A DNA stretch of 64,000 nt. Origin: Clostridiales bacterium (GTDB lineage: Bacteria > Bacillota > Clostridia > Christensenellales > Aristaeellaceae). The notes below the pieces were generated by a model that searched no databases, was not told where the DNA came from, and was given only the letters and a program-made list of their open reading frames with translations. Made by a program: the position numbers and the translations under genes. This document shows, in pieces, positions 8,516 through 17,743 of the stretch. The stretch is taken from positions 82,533 through 146,532 of the forward strand of contig SFET01000018.1 of the NCBI GenBank assembly GCA_004557125.1. The letters are read 5' to 3'. The stretch's first letter is position 1, and every line of letters begins with the position of its first letter.

Positions 8516-8578
8516 ATGACACGCAGACATATCGGCGGGGTGTGCGACCGAATGTGCACGCGCATCCGCATCAGCTAA
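8516..8578 (+). CDS. Putative 20-residue leader peptide upstream of metN
   Basis: A 20-codon ORF. It starts with ATG after a very strong GGGGGGAGG site and stops 24 bp before metN. It begins MTRRH and has Cys at positions 10 and 14, Met at 13 and several Arg. No other coding candidate fits this gap. A translated short ORF rich in Cys/Met ahead of a methionine transporter suggests attenuation or translational coupling by charged tRNA levels. The segment GACCG (8546-8550, codons 11-12) can pair with CGGTC (8591-8595), which would loop out the metN ribosome binding site. Function is inferred only from position and composition. Confidence 0.55.
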   Translation: MTRRHIGGVCDRMCTRIRIS

Positions 8579-8602
8579 AGCAAAAGGAGACGGTCACGGT
8601 AC

Positions 8603-9643
8603 ATGTCGGAGGAACTGATTGAAATTCGCGGGCTGCGCAAGTCCTTTGGACGCGGAGATGCGCGTCTGGAGGTGCTCAAGGGCATCGACCTGAGCGTACA
8701 CCGCGGCGAAGTCATGGGTGTGATCGGCGTCTCAGGCGCGGGAAAGTCCACCCTGGTGCGCTGCATCAACCGCCTGGAGCCCTGGGACGAGGGAACGATC
8801 CGCATCGGCGGCGAGGACATGGGCGCACTCTCCGAGGGCGCGCTGAACCGGAAGCGGCAGAAGATCGGCATGATCTTTCAGCAGTTCAACCTGCTGAACT
8901 CCTGCACGGTTTTCGACAACATCGCGCTTCCGCTGCGCTATCTGCGCAAAAGGCCCGAGGAGATCCGGCAGCGGGTGCAACGGCTGCTGGAGATCGTGGA
9001 TCTGACGCAGAAGGCGCACGCCTATCCCTCGCAGCTCTCCGGCGGCCAGAAGCAGCGCGTGGCCATCGCCCGCGCACTGGCCAACGAGCCCGAGATCCTG
9101 CTCAGCGACGAGGCCACCTCCGCGCTGGATCCGCAGACCACCGAATCGATCCTCCGGCTGCTGCGCAGACTGAACCGCGAGCTGGGCCTGACGATCATCG
9201 TCATCACCCACGAAATGGACGTCATCCGCGACATCTGCGACCGCGTGGCCGTCATCGAAAAGGGCGAAATTCAGGAAATCGGCACGACCTACGACGTATT
9301 CGCCGCGCCCCGGAGTGCGGTGGCCCAGAGGTTTGTATCCTCCATCATCCGCGACGACGGCGGCGCACGGCTGCGCACCCAAAGCATTCGCAGCGAGCCG
9401 GCCGGCGGCGTTCCGGTGCGGCTGCGCATTCAGGGCGGCGAGACGGAGGATCCCCTGCAGCGGCTGATGCGCTGCTACGGCCTGCGCGCCAGGGTGCTCT
9501 ACGGCGACGTGGAGCTGGTGGACGGCCGCTCCGTCGGCTGCTATGTGGCGCGGCTGGACGGCGAGGCCGAACAGATCCAGGCCGCGCTGAACGACATGCC
9601 CGCAATGACCCGGATTGAAACGGAGGCGCGCACAGATGATTGA
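8603..9643 (+). CDS. metN: Methionine ABC transporter ATP-binding protein MetN
   Basis: 346 residues. The ATPase domain has Walker A GVSGAGKST, signature LSGGQKQR and a Walker B region (LLSDEATSALDP). It is followed by a C-terminal NIL domain (about 265-340), the regulatory methionine-binding module of MetN. It powers D/L-methionine uptake through MetI with MetQ. AAAGGAG precedes the ATG at a rather long 13-nt spacing. Its stop overlaps the metI start (ATGATTGA), so the two are translationally coupled. Confidence 0.96.
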   Translation: MSEELIEIRGLRKSFGRGDARLEVLKGIDLSVHRGEVMGVIGVSGAGKSTLVRCINRLEPWDEGTIRIGGEDMGALSEGALNRKRQKIGMIFQQFNLLNSCTVFDNIALPLRYLRKRPEEIRQRVQRLLEIVDLTQKAHAYPSQLSGGQKQRVAIARALANEPEILLSDEATSALDPQTTESILRLLRRLNRELGLTIIVITHEMDVIRDICDRVAVIEKGEIQEIGTTYDVFAAPRSAVAQRFVSSIIRDDGGARLRTQSIRSEPAGGVPVRLRIQGGETEDPLQRLMRCYGLRARVLYGDVELVDGRSVGCYVARLDGEAEQIQAALNDMPAMTRIETEARTDD

Positions 9644-10325
9644 AAGCATCGTCGCCTGGGCGGACGTGCACATGCCCAATGTGGTCTACCTTTGGGAGGA
9701 CCTGTGGGAATCGGTGGTGCAGACGCTGATCATGCTGGGCATCGCCGGCGCCTTCAGCCTGGTGCTGGGCGTGCTGCTGGGCATCCTGCTGGTGGTGACG
9801 GCGGACGGCGGCCTCTACGCCCATCCCGTATTCCACTCGGCGCTGAGCAAAATTATCAACGTATTTCGATCCCTGCCCTTCGTGATCCTCATCGCGCTGC
9901 TGGTACCGGTCACCCGCTATCTGGTGGGCACCTCCATCGGCATTCGGGGCACCATACTGCCGCTGGTTCTGGGCATCATACCCTTCATGTCCCGGCTGGT
10001 GGAGCAGGCCCTGGCGGACGTGGATCCCGGCGTCATCGAAATGGCACAGTCCATGGGACTTTCCCGGCGCTACATCGTGCTGCACGTGCTGCTGAAGGAA
10101 TCCCTGCCCGGCCTGACCCGCGCCCTGGTGACCACCACCATCAGTCTGCTGGGGCTGACCACCATGGCGGGCGCAGTGGGCGGCGGCGTCGGCAGCTTCG
10201 CAATCCGCTACGGATACAACCGCTTTATGAACGACATCACCCTGGTCACCGTCGTGATCCTGCTGATCTTCGTCAACGTCATCCAGGGCATCGGCAACCT
10301 CATCATCAAAAAACTGACCCACTAG
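9636..10325 (+). CDS. metI: Methionine ABC transporter permease MetI
   Basis: 229 residues, a five-TM MetI-type permease with the family phrases FRSLPFVILIALLVP and GVIEMAQSMGLSRRYIVLHVLLKESLPG (the EAA-like coupling loop). The start ATG at 9636 overlaps the end of metN and has CGGAGG upstream. It forms the membrane channel of the MetNIQ system. Confidence 0.96.
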   Translation: MIESIVAWADVHMPNVVYLWEDLWESVVQTLIMLGIAGAFSLVLGVLLGILLVVTADGGLYAHPVFHSALSKIINVFRSLPFVILIALLVPVTRYLVGTSIGIRGTILPLVLGIIPFMSRLVEQALADVDPGVIEMAQSMGLSRRYIVLHVLLKESLPGLTRALVTTTISLLGLTTMAGAVGGGVGSFAIRYGYNRFMNDITLVTVVILLIFVNVIQGIGNLIIKKLTH

Positions 10326-10390
10326 GGCGGCCACCGGCGCTGTGCCGTCCGCCCACAGACTTCATCCGCTTTCTGAAAGGAGCGTTTTCC

Positions 10391-11221
10391 ATGAAAAATA
10401 TCTTCAAGCTGCTGCTCATCGCCATTCTGGCACTGACCCTGACCGCCGGCGCGGCCCTGGCCGAGGAAGCGCCGATCACCGTTTCCGTGGGCGTGACCTC
10501 CGACGATCCCACCATCTGGGACGCCGTGGAGGGCGTGCTGCAGGAGCGCGGCTACAACATCGAAATCAAGCTGGTGAACCTGTCCGGCGGCAACCCCAAC
10601 GACAACCTGGCCGCAGGTGAGATCGATCTGAACGCCTGCCAGAACTACGCCTACTTCGACAACAACATCGCCGAGCTGGGCTACGATCTGACCGCCATCG
10701 GCAACACCGTGATCGTTCCGCTGAACGTGTTCTCCAACCGCATTTCCTCCCTGGACGAGCTGCCGGATGGCGGCACCATCTCCGTGCCCAACGATGTGAC
10801 CAACGAGGGCCGCGCGCTGAACGTGCTGGCGCAGGCCGGCGTGATCACCCTCCGGGAGGATGCGGGCAATCTGCCCACGCTGAAGGATATCGTGGACAAC
10901 CCCAGGAACATCAACTTCGTGGAGCTGGATCTGTCCGCACTGGCCCGCTCGCTGGATGACGTGGACGCCGCCGTGATCGGCTGCGGCTACGTGGTGGATT
11001 CCGGCCTGGATCCCGTGGAGGACGCCATCTACGCCACCGACGTGGATCTGAGCGACGAGCGCAACCAGCCCTACATCAACATCATCGCCGCCCGCACCGA
11101 GGACGTGGACAACGAAGTCTACCAGGCGATCGTGTCCGCTTACCACACCTCCCCCGTGGTGGAGGCCATCCGGGTGCAGTACAAGGGCGCCGCTCTGCCC
11201 GCCTTCGAGGTGGAGGACTGA
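10391..11221 (+). CDS. metQ: Methionine-binding protein MetQ (NlpA family)
   Basis: 276 residues. The signal peptide ends ALA|EE at about residue 23, followed by an NlpA/MetQ fold (PNDNLAAGEIDLNACQNYAYFDN, EGRALNVLAQAG). Most MetQ proteins are lipoproteins, but here there is no Cys at the cleavage site. GAAAGGAG lies upstream of the ATG. It binds methionine outside the membrane and delivers it to MetI. It lies 65 bp after metI in the same operon. Confidence 0.95.
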   Translation: MKNIFKLLLIAILALTLTAGAALAEEAPITVSVGVTSDDPTIWDAVEGVLQERGYNIEIKLVNLSGGNPNDNLAAGEIDLNACQNYAYFDNNIAELGYDLTAIGNTVIVPLNVFSNRISSLDELPDGGTISVPNDVTNEGRALNVLAQAGVITLREDAGNLPTLKDIVDNPRNINFVELDLSALARSLDDVDAAVIGCGYVVDSGLDPVEDAIYATDVDLSDERNQPYINIIAARTEDVDNEVYQAIVSAYHTSPVVEAIRVQYKGAALPAFEVED

Positions 11222-11273
11222 CGCACCGCGGCACCGCGCCGCAATGGAACGGACATAACTTCTTCTCTCCTCC

Positions 11274-11297
11274 GGCGGCGGTGCACGCACCGCCGCC
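11274..11297 (+). other. Strong hairpin between metQ and the PLP lyase gene
   Basis: An 11-bp GC-rich stem (11274-11284 with 11287-11297) followed by AATTTACG, with no proper U tract. It may act as a partial terminator or a 3' stabiliser of the metQ message. Confidence 0.45.
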
Positions 11298-11326
11298 AAT
11301 TTACGCAAGCGAAAGGATCTGAACCG

Positions 11327-12514
11327 ATGGCTGCAATCGATACCCTCCTCGTTCACGGCGTGGTGGACGGAGATGAACACACCGGATCGGTGAACGTGCC
11401 GATCTATCAGACCTCCACCTACCGACTGCGCGGGCTGGACACCCACGGGCCGTATGTGTATTCCCGGGTCTCCAATCCCACCCGCAGCGCGCTGGAAGCG
11501 CTGATCACCGAAATGGAGGGCGGCACAGCAGGCTACGCCTTCTCCTCCGGCATGGCCGCCGTGACCGCGGCGCTGCTGCTGTTCAAGGCCGGCGACAAGC
11601 TGCTGGTCAGCGACAACGTGTACGGCGGCACCGTGCGCGTGCTCGACGCCGTGCTTGTCCGCTTCGGCCTGCGCTACGAGCGCATCGACACCTCCGATCT
11701 CGCGCTGGTGCGCCGCTCCATCACGCCGGACGTGGCCGGCATCTATGTGGAGACGCCCGGCAATCCCCTGCTGTCCATCACCGATCTGGAGGGCATCGCA
11801 CACATCTGCCGCGAACACGGCCTGCTGTCCATCGTGGACAACACCTTCATGACGCCCTATTTGCAGCGTCCGCTGGAAATGGGCATCGATGTGGTGCTGC
11901 ACAGCGCCACGAAGTATCTGGGCGGCCACAGCGATCTGCTGGCCGGGCTGCTGGTGGTGCGCTCCCAGGAGCTGGCGGCGCAGATGAATCTGATCAAGAC
12001 CAACACCGGCGGCGTGCTGGATCCCTTCGATTCGTGGCTGGTGCTGCGCGGCATCAAGACGCTGGCGCTGCGCATGGACCGGCACCAGCAGAATGCCGCG
12101 GCGCTGGCCGGCTGGCTGCGCGGCCACGATGCGGTCGCCCGTATCTACTACCCGGGCTTTGCCGACTTCCCCGGCCATGAGGTGCAGAAGCGACAGGCGA
12201 GCGGCTTCGGCGCGGTGATCTCCTTCGTCCTGAAGGAGGGCTACGATCTGAACGCCTTCTATGCAAACCTGAAGCTGTTCGCCCTCGCCACCAGCCTGGG
12301 CGGCGTGGAATCGCTGATCGCCCAGCCCAGCACCATGACCCACGCGGCGCTGACGCAAAAGGAGCGCGAGGATCTGGGCATCGTGGACCGGCTGGTGCGC
12401 CTGTCCGTGGGCATTGAGGACTGCGATATGCTCCGGCAGGATCTGGAGGATGCGTTCCGCGCATCCCGGCAAGCGCATGAAAGCGCAGTTGAAAGGAGGA
12501 ATTCCCCGTGCTGA
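11327..12514 (+). CDS. Cys/Met metabolism PLP-dependent lyase (cystathionine gamma-lyase/beta-lyase/methionine gamma-lyase family)
   Basis: 395 residues of the Cys/Met metabolism PLP family: VYSRVSNPTRSALE, FSSGMAAVTAAL, and the PLP lysine in SATKYLGGHSD (about K196). It is expected to cleave C-S bonds of cystathionine or methionine, or to act as a sulfhydrylase; motif reading cannot separate these. GAAAGGATCTG precedes the ATG. It follows metNIQ, so it probably processes the imported sulfur amino acid. The last 7 nt overlap the next gene, indicating coupling. Confidence 0.9.
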   Translation: MAAIDTLLVHGVVDGDEHTGSVNVPIYQTSTYRLRGLDTHGPYVYSRVSNPTRSALEALITEMEGGTAGYAFSSGMAAVTAALLLFKAGDKLLVSDNVYGGTVRVLDAVLVRFGLRYERIDTSDLALVRRSITPDVAGIYVETPGNPLLSITDLEGIAHICREHGLLSIVDNTFMTPYLQRPLEMGIDVVLHSATKYLGGHSDLLAGLLVVRSQELAAQMNLIKTNTGGVLDPFDSWLVLRGIKTLALRMDRHQQNAAALAGWLRGHDAVARIYYPGFADFPGHEVQKRQASGFGAVISFVLKEGYDLNAFYANLKLFALATSLGGVESLIAQPSTMTHAALTQKEREDLGIVDRLVRLSVGIEDCDMLRQDLEDAFRASRQAHESAVERRNSPC

Positions 12515-13059
12515 CCGGCAAAAATATCGTTCTGGGCGTCACCGGCAGCGTCGCCGCCTGGCGCGCATGTCCCCTGTGCATCTCCCTGGCCCTGGAGCGC
12601 CACGCAAACGTGGACGTGATCATGACCGAGCACGCCCAGCAATTCATTACCGAGCTTTCGCTTCGCAGCCTGAGCCACAATCCCGTGGTGTGCGACCAGT
12701 TTGAGCGGCCCACCAGCTGGGATGTGAAGCACATCTCCCTGGCGCGCAAGGCGGATCTGATGCTGATCGCGCCGTGCACCGCCAACATCATCGGCAAGCT
12801 GGCCAACGGCGTCGCCGACGACATGCTGACCACCACCGCCCTGGCCACCATCGCCCCGATCGTGCTCGCCCCGGCCATGAACGACCGCATGTACGACAAC
12901 CGCATCGTCCAGCGCAACCTGGGCATCCTGCGGGAAGCCGGCTTCATCATCGCCGAGCCCGCCGCCGGCGTGCTGGCCTACGGCGGCACCGGCAAGGGCA
13001 AGATGGCTGGTGTGGACGAGCTGGTGGAGCTGGTGACGGGCATCCTGCTTCGCCCGTAG
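12508..13059 (+). CDS. Stand-alone HFCD flavoprotein (CoaC-like phosphopantothenoylcysteine decarboxylase domain)
   Basis: 183 residues starting with GTG, with AAAGGAGGAATT upstream. It has the HFCD fold: GVTGSVAAWRA (FMN site), active-site His in the DVKHISLARKAD segment, APCTANIIGKLANG, and PAMNDRMYDN (the PXMNXXMW motif with Tyr for Trp). The family decarboxylates C-terminal or pantothenoyl cysteine through a thiol-enol intermediate. The CoaB synthetase half is absent. Its overlap with a sulfur-amino-acid lyase gene hints at a cysteine-derived substrate other than the CoA precursor, although a separate CoaC is also possible. Confidence 0.85.
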   Translation: MLTGKNIVLGVTGSVAAWRACPLCISLALERHANVDVIMTEHAQQFITELSLRSLSHNPVVCDQFERPTSWDVKHISLARKADLMLIAPCTANIIGKLANGVADDMLTTTALATIAPIVLAPAMNDRMYDNRIVQRNLGILREAGFIIAEPAAGVLAYGGTGKGKMAGVDELVELVTGILLRP

Positions 13060-13119
13060 TATGTCCGACGGCCCGCGCATCGAAGCGGTCGGGCGGGCGT
13101 CTCCCGATGCGTCGTTTCC

Positions 13120-13157
13120 GGCGGGGACAGCTTTTTTCTGTCCCCGCCCTTCTCTTT
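13120..13157 (+). terminator. Terminator of the metNIQ-lyase-flavoprotein operon
   Basis: GGCGGGGACAG (13120-13130) pairs with CTGTCCCCGCC (13138-13148). It is followed by CTTCTCTTT, a broken U tract. Confidence 0.75.
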
Positions 13158-13170
13158 GCAAAAAATGGGA

Positions 13171-13199
13171 TTGACAGTTTAATAAAACCCTTATAAAAT
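13171..13199 (+). promoter_or_regulatory. Promoter of the LysR-type gene
   Basis: TTGACA (13171-13176), 17 bp, TAAAAT (13194-13199). A second TATAAT lies at 13214-13219 with a poor -35. Both are upstream of the LysR start codon at 13252. Confidence 0.75.
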
Positions 13200-13251
13200 A
13201 TAGGAATAATTGGTATAATGCGTACAGGCGGCGCAAGGGAGAAAACGGGCA

Positions 13252-14210
13252 ATGACGCTCCAGCAATTTCAGTATGTGATCGCGATCTGCGAGACGGGCT
13301 CCTTCAGCAAGGCGGCGGAGCAATTGTACATGTCCCAGCCGTCGCTGACCAGTGCGGTGAAGGCGTTGGAGGAGGAGCTGGGCATCGCCCTGTTCAACCG
13401 CGGCCGCAAGGGTGCGACGCTGACGGCCGAGGGACTGCGCTTTCTCCCCTACGCCCGGCAGATTTTCTGCCAATACGAGGCCCTGCTGGAGCGCTACGGG
13501 CGCGGCGGCAAGCACCGGCAGATCTTTTCGGTCTCCACCCAGCACTACTCCTTCGCCGTGAAGGCCTTCGTGGAGCTCTGCCGGAAGGTGGACGTCTCGC
13601 AGTACGCCTTCGCCCTTAGAGAGACCAAGACCCGGGACGTCATTGACGACGTGGCGAGCCTGCGCAGCGAGATCGGCATTTTGTATCGAGCGATTACAAC
13701 AGCAAGGCCATCGGCAAGCTGCTGAGCGCAAGCGACCTCGCCTTTCACCACCTGATCGATTGCAGCGCCTACGTCTATTTGTGGCGGGGACATCCCCTGG
13801 CTGGCAAGAGCTCCATCGCCTTTGCCGATCTGGCCCCCTATCCCTGCCTCTCCTTTGAACAGGGCGAGGGCAGCAGCTTCTACCTCGCAGAGGAGATCCT
13901 CTCCACCAACGAATACAGCCGCACCATCCGGATCTGCGACCGCGCCACCGCGCTGAACCTGATGGTGGGGCTGAACGGCTACACGCTGTGCTCCGGCATC
14001 ATCTGCGAGGAGCTCAACGGCGGGGATTTCATCGCCGTGCCCTATGAGGCGGATGCGGACAATCCCAACAGCGTGATGGACATCGGCTACATCACCCGGA
14101 AGAACATCCGCCTCTCGCCGCTGGGTCAGCAGTACATCCGCGAGCTGCGGCGCTATCTGAAATTGCAGGACGATCCGCAGGAGGCGATCGACGGCGAAAG
14201 CCCGGCATGA
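13252..14210 (+). pseudogene. LysR-type regulator interrupted by a one-base frameshift
   Basis: The first frame (13252-13725) encodes the LysR winged helix (MTLQQFQYVIAICETGSFSKAAEQL) and the start of the effector domain up to EIGILY. Homologous reading then continues in the next frame as SDYNSKAIGKLL and runs to 14210 (GYTLCSGIICEELNGGDFIAVPYE). Adding one base at about 13687-13688 would restore a single protein of about 319 residues, the normal LysR length. It may be a genuine inactivating deletion or a base-calling error. Its place beside the sulfur operons makes it the candidate regulator for palindromes A and B. Confidence 0.85.
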
Positions 14211-14230
14211 AGCCGGGCTCAGCGTTATAA

Positions 14231-14269
14231 AAGGACACCGGCGGACAGAAACTGTCCACCGGTGTCCTT
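14231..14269. terminator. Bidirectional terminator between LysR and galE
   Basis: A long stem, AAGGACACCGG-x-GGACAG/CTGTCC-x-CCGGTGTCCTT, with an AAA loop. On the minus strand it is followed by TTTTATAA, which suits galE. A smaller hairpin (14199-14206 with 14212-14219) surrounds the LysR stop codon. Confidence 0.75.
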
Positions 14270-14303
14270 CGCTTTCTGCGGATGCGACGATCTGCAGCGC
14301 GCG

Positions 14304-15308
<1,005 letters not shown>

Positions 15309-15458
15309 GATATTCTCCTCCTTCGGTAACACTTGCATTGTTTCTTCCATTATACATCGCGCGGATTGGAAATACAATCTTGCGGCGGTAAAGATTCAAA
15401 ATATGCTTTCCTGCAGGCTGCGGCTGCATACCTTCGGGAAAAATGCACGCGACCCGTC

Positions 15459-15487
15459 TTGACAGGGCAATTTGCGGACATTATAAT
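15459..15487 (+). promoter_or_regulatory. Consensus promoter of the metG T-box transcript
   Basis: TTGACA (15459-15464), exactly 17 bp, TATAAT (15482-15487). This is a perfect sigma-A match. Confidence 0.93.
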
Positions 15488-15493
15488 GGAAAG

Positions 15494-15726
15494 AAAGGCG
15501 ATGAAGGAGAGAGTAGGGGGAAGAACTGCGCCCAAAGAGAGCCGGGGAAGCTGAAAACCGGCGGCGCGACGCCTCTGAACATGGCTCCGGAGCTCCGCGC
15601 GCGATATTGTAGCGCCCGGCGTACTCCCGCGTTAAGGGATTCAAGGCCCGGGCCTGCACATCAGTCCGGGTGAACAGGGTTGGTACCGCGCATCCCAGGC
15701 GCCCCTTTGCACAAGGGGCGCTTTTT
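15494..15726 (+). ncRNA. T-box leader responding to tRNA-Met
   Basis: An untranslated leader of about 250 nt. The antiterminator bulge TGGTACCGCG is at 15681-15690, and its TGGT can pair with the ACCA end of tRNA-Met. The intrinsic terminator is GCGCCCCTT/AAGGGGCGC (15699-15707 with 15713-15721) followed by TTTTT. In Stem I, AGAGAGTA (near 15508) faces TGAAC-ATG (specifier ATG at 15581-15583), flanked by GGAG/CTCC and GGGG/CCTC helices. The Met specifier agrees with the downstream metG gene. Uncharged tRNA-Met should favour read-through. Confidence 0.9.
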
Positions 15727-15751
15727 CATCAAAGTCAGGAGGGGACAGCAC

Positions 15752-17743
15752 ATGTGCAATCAGTGCGATAAGCCGAAATTCTACATCACCACGCCGATCT
15801 ATTATCCCTCGGGAAACATGCACATCGGCCACACCTACACCACCGTCGCGGCGGACACCATGACCCGCTTCAAGAAGATGACGGGCTATGACGCCTACTT
15901 CCTCACCGGCACCGACGAGCACGGCCAGAAGATCGAGCGCAAGGCCGCCGAGGCCGGCGTGACGCCCAAGCAGTTCGTGGACAAGATCGTGGCGGAGACG
16001 AAGGATCTGTGGAAGCTGATGAACATCGAGTACGACGATTTCATCCGCACCACCGACGAGCGCCACGAGAGGGTCGTGCAGAAGATCTTCAAGCAGTTCT
16101 ACGATCAGGGCGACATCTACAAGAGCGAATACGAGGGCCAGTACTGCGCCGAGTGCGAAGCCTTCTGGACGCCCACCCAGCTGAAGGAGGGCAACCTCTG
16201 CCCCGACTGCGGCCGCCCCTGCGAGACCGCCCACGAGGAGAGCTACTTCTTCCGCATGAGCAAGTATCAGGATTGGCTGATCGACTACATCGAGACCCAT
16301 CCGGACTTCATCCAGCCGCCGTCGAGGGCCAACGAGATGCTCAACAACTTCCTGCGTCCGGGCCTTCAGGACCTGTGCGTCAGCCGCACCTCCTTCAAGT
16401 GGGGCGTGCCGGTGGACTTCGATCCCAAGCACGTGGTCTACGTCTGGATCGACGCGCTGTCCAACTACATCACCGCCCTGGGCTACGGCAGCGACGATCC
16501 CTCGCTGTTCAACAAGTACTGGCCTGCGGACGTGCACCTGGTGGGCAAGGAGATCGTGCGCTTCCATACGATCTACTGGCCGATCATGCTCCACGCCCTC
16601 GGCCTTCCCCTGCCCAAGCAGGTGTTCGGCCACGGCTGGCTGCTGTTCGGCAACGACAAGATGAGCAAGTCCAAGGGCAACGTGGTCTACCCCGCGCCCA
16701 TCGTGGAGCGCTACGGCGTGGACGCGCTGCGCTACTACCTCATGCGCGAGATGCCCTTCGGCGCGGACGGCAACTACACCAACGAGGCCCTGCTGACCCG
16801 CATGAACGCCGATCTGGTCAACGATCTGGGCAATCTGGTGAGCCGCACCGTGGCCATGATCGAGAAGTACTTCGGCGGCGAGGTGCCCGCACCCGGTGCG
16901 GAGGACGAATCCGACGTGGCCCTGCGGGAGCGCTTCGAGGCCCTGCCGGGGATCGTTGAAAAGCACATGAACGAATTGCAGTTCTCCCTGGCGCTCTCCG
17001 AGATCTGGAAGCTCATCGGCGACTGCAACCGCTACATCGACGTCAACCAGCCCTGGGTGCTGTGCAAGAGCGAGGAGGGCCTGCCCCGCCTGAAGAACTG
17101 CATGTACTATCTGGCGGAGTGCATCCGTGCCATCGCCGTGCACATCTATCCCACCATGCCCTCCACCCCGGCGCGCATCTTCGAGCAGCTGGGCGTGACG
17201 GAGCCGGAGCTCAAGACCTGGGAGAGCGTGCAGAAGTTCGGCGGCCTGAAGCCCGGCACGAAGGTTGTGAAGGGCGCGGCGCTGTTCCCCCGCGTGGACA
17301 TCAAGAAGGAGCTGGAGTTCCTCAGCGGCGGCAAGGAGGAAGCCCCCGCCAAGAAGGAAGAAAAGCCCGCAAAGAAGCAGGAGAAGAAGGCCGAAAAGAA
17401 GGCTGAGCTGCCCGAGGGTCTCGCCTCCTTCGACGACTTCATGAAGATCAAGCTCATCGCGGCCAAGGTCATCGCCTGCGAGAAGGTGGCGAAGTCCGAC
17501 AAGCTGCTCAAGGAGACCCTGGACGTGGGCGGCGGCGTGACCAAGACCGTGTGCTCCGGCATCGCCAAGTATTACGCCCCCGAGGATCTGGTGGGCAAGA
17601 CGGTGGTCATGGTCGCCAACTTCGCACCGCGCAAGATGGCGGGCGAGGTCTCCGAGGGCATGCTGCTGTGCGCCGAGGATGAAAACGGCGTGAAGCTGCT
17701 GACTGTGGACGGCTCCGTGGCTCCCGGAAGCGAGATCGGCTGA
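15752..17743 (+). CDS. metG: Methionyl-tRNA synthetase with C-terminal tRNA-binding domain
   Basis: 663 residues. The HIGH-type motif is NMHIGHTYT at about residues 21-29, a zinc-knuckle region holds CAECEAFW and CPDCGRPC, and DKMSKSKGN is at about 302. A Lys/Ala/Glu-rich linker (about 528-555) leads to an EMAP/Trbp111-like tRNA-binding domain (about 556-663). It charges tRNA-Met in the cytosol. AGGAGGGG precedes the ATG. It is controlled by the Met T-box just upstream, and the stop codon overlaps the next start (TGATG). Confidence 0.97.
   Translation: MCNQCDKPKFYITTPIYYPSGNMHIGHTYTTVAADTMTRFKKMTGYDAYFLTGTDEHGQKIERKAAEAGVTPKQFVDKIVAETKDLWKLMNIEYDDFIRTTDERHERVVQKIFKQFYDQGDIYKSEYEGQYCAECEAFWTPTQLKEGNLCPDCGRPCETAHEESYFFRMSKYQDWLIDYIETHPDFIQPPSRANEMLNNFLRPGLQDLCVSRTSFKWGVPVDFDPKHVVYVWIDALSNYITALGYGSDDPSLFNKYWPADVHLVGKEIVRFHTIYWPIMLHALGLPLPKQVFGHGWLLFGNDKMSKSKGNVVYPAPIVERYGVDALRYYLMREMPFGADGNYTNEALLTRMNADLVNDLGNLVSRTVAMIEKYFGGEVPAPGAEDESDVALRERFEALPGIVEKHMNELQFSLALSEIWKLIGDCNRYIDVNQPWVLCKSEEGLPRLKNCMYYLAECIRAIAVHIYPTMPSTPARIFEQLGVTEPELKTWESVQKFGGLKPGTKVVKGAALFPRVDIKKELEFLSGGKEEAPAKKEEKPAKKQEKKAEKKAELPEGLASFDDFMKIKLIAAKVIACEKVAKSDKLLKETLDVGGGVTKTVCSGIAKYYAPEDLVGKTVVMVANFAPRKMAGEVSEGMLLCAEDENGVKLLTVDGSVAPGSEIG

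Noticed and set aside
10322..12478. 718-residue open frame on the minus strand
   Set aside because: Antisense of metQ and the PLP lyase; both plus-strand genes have family motifs and ribosome binding sites.
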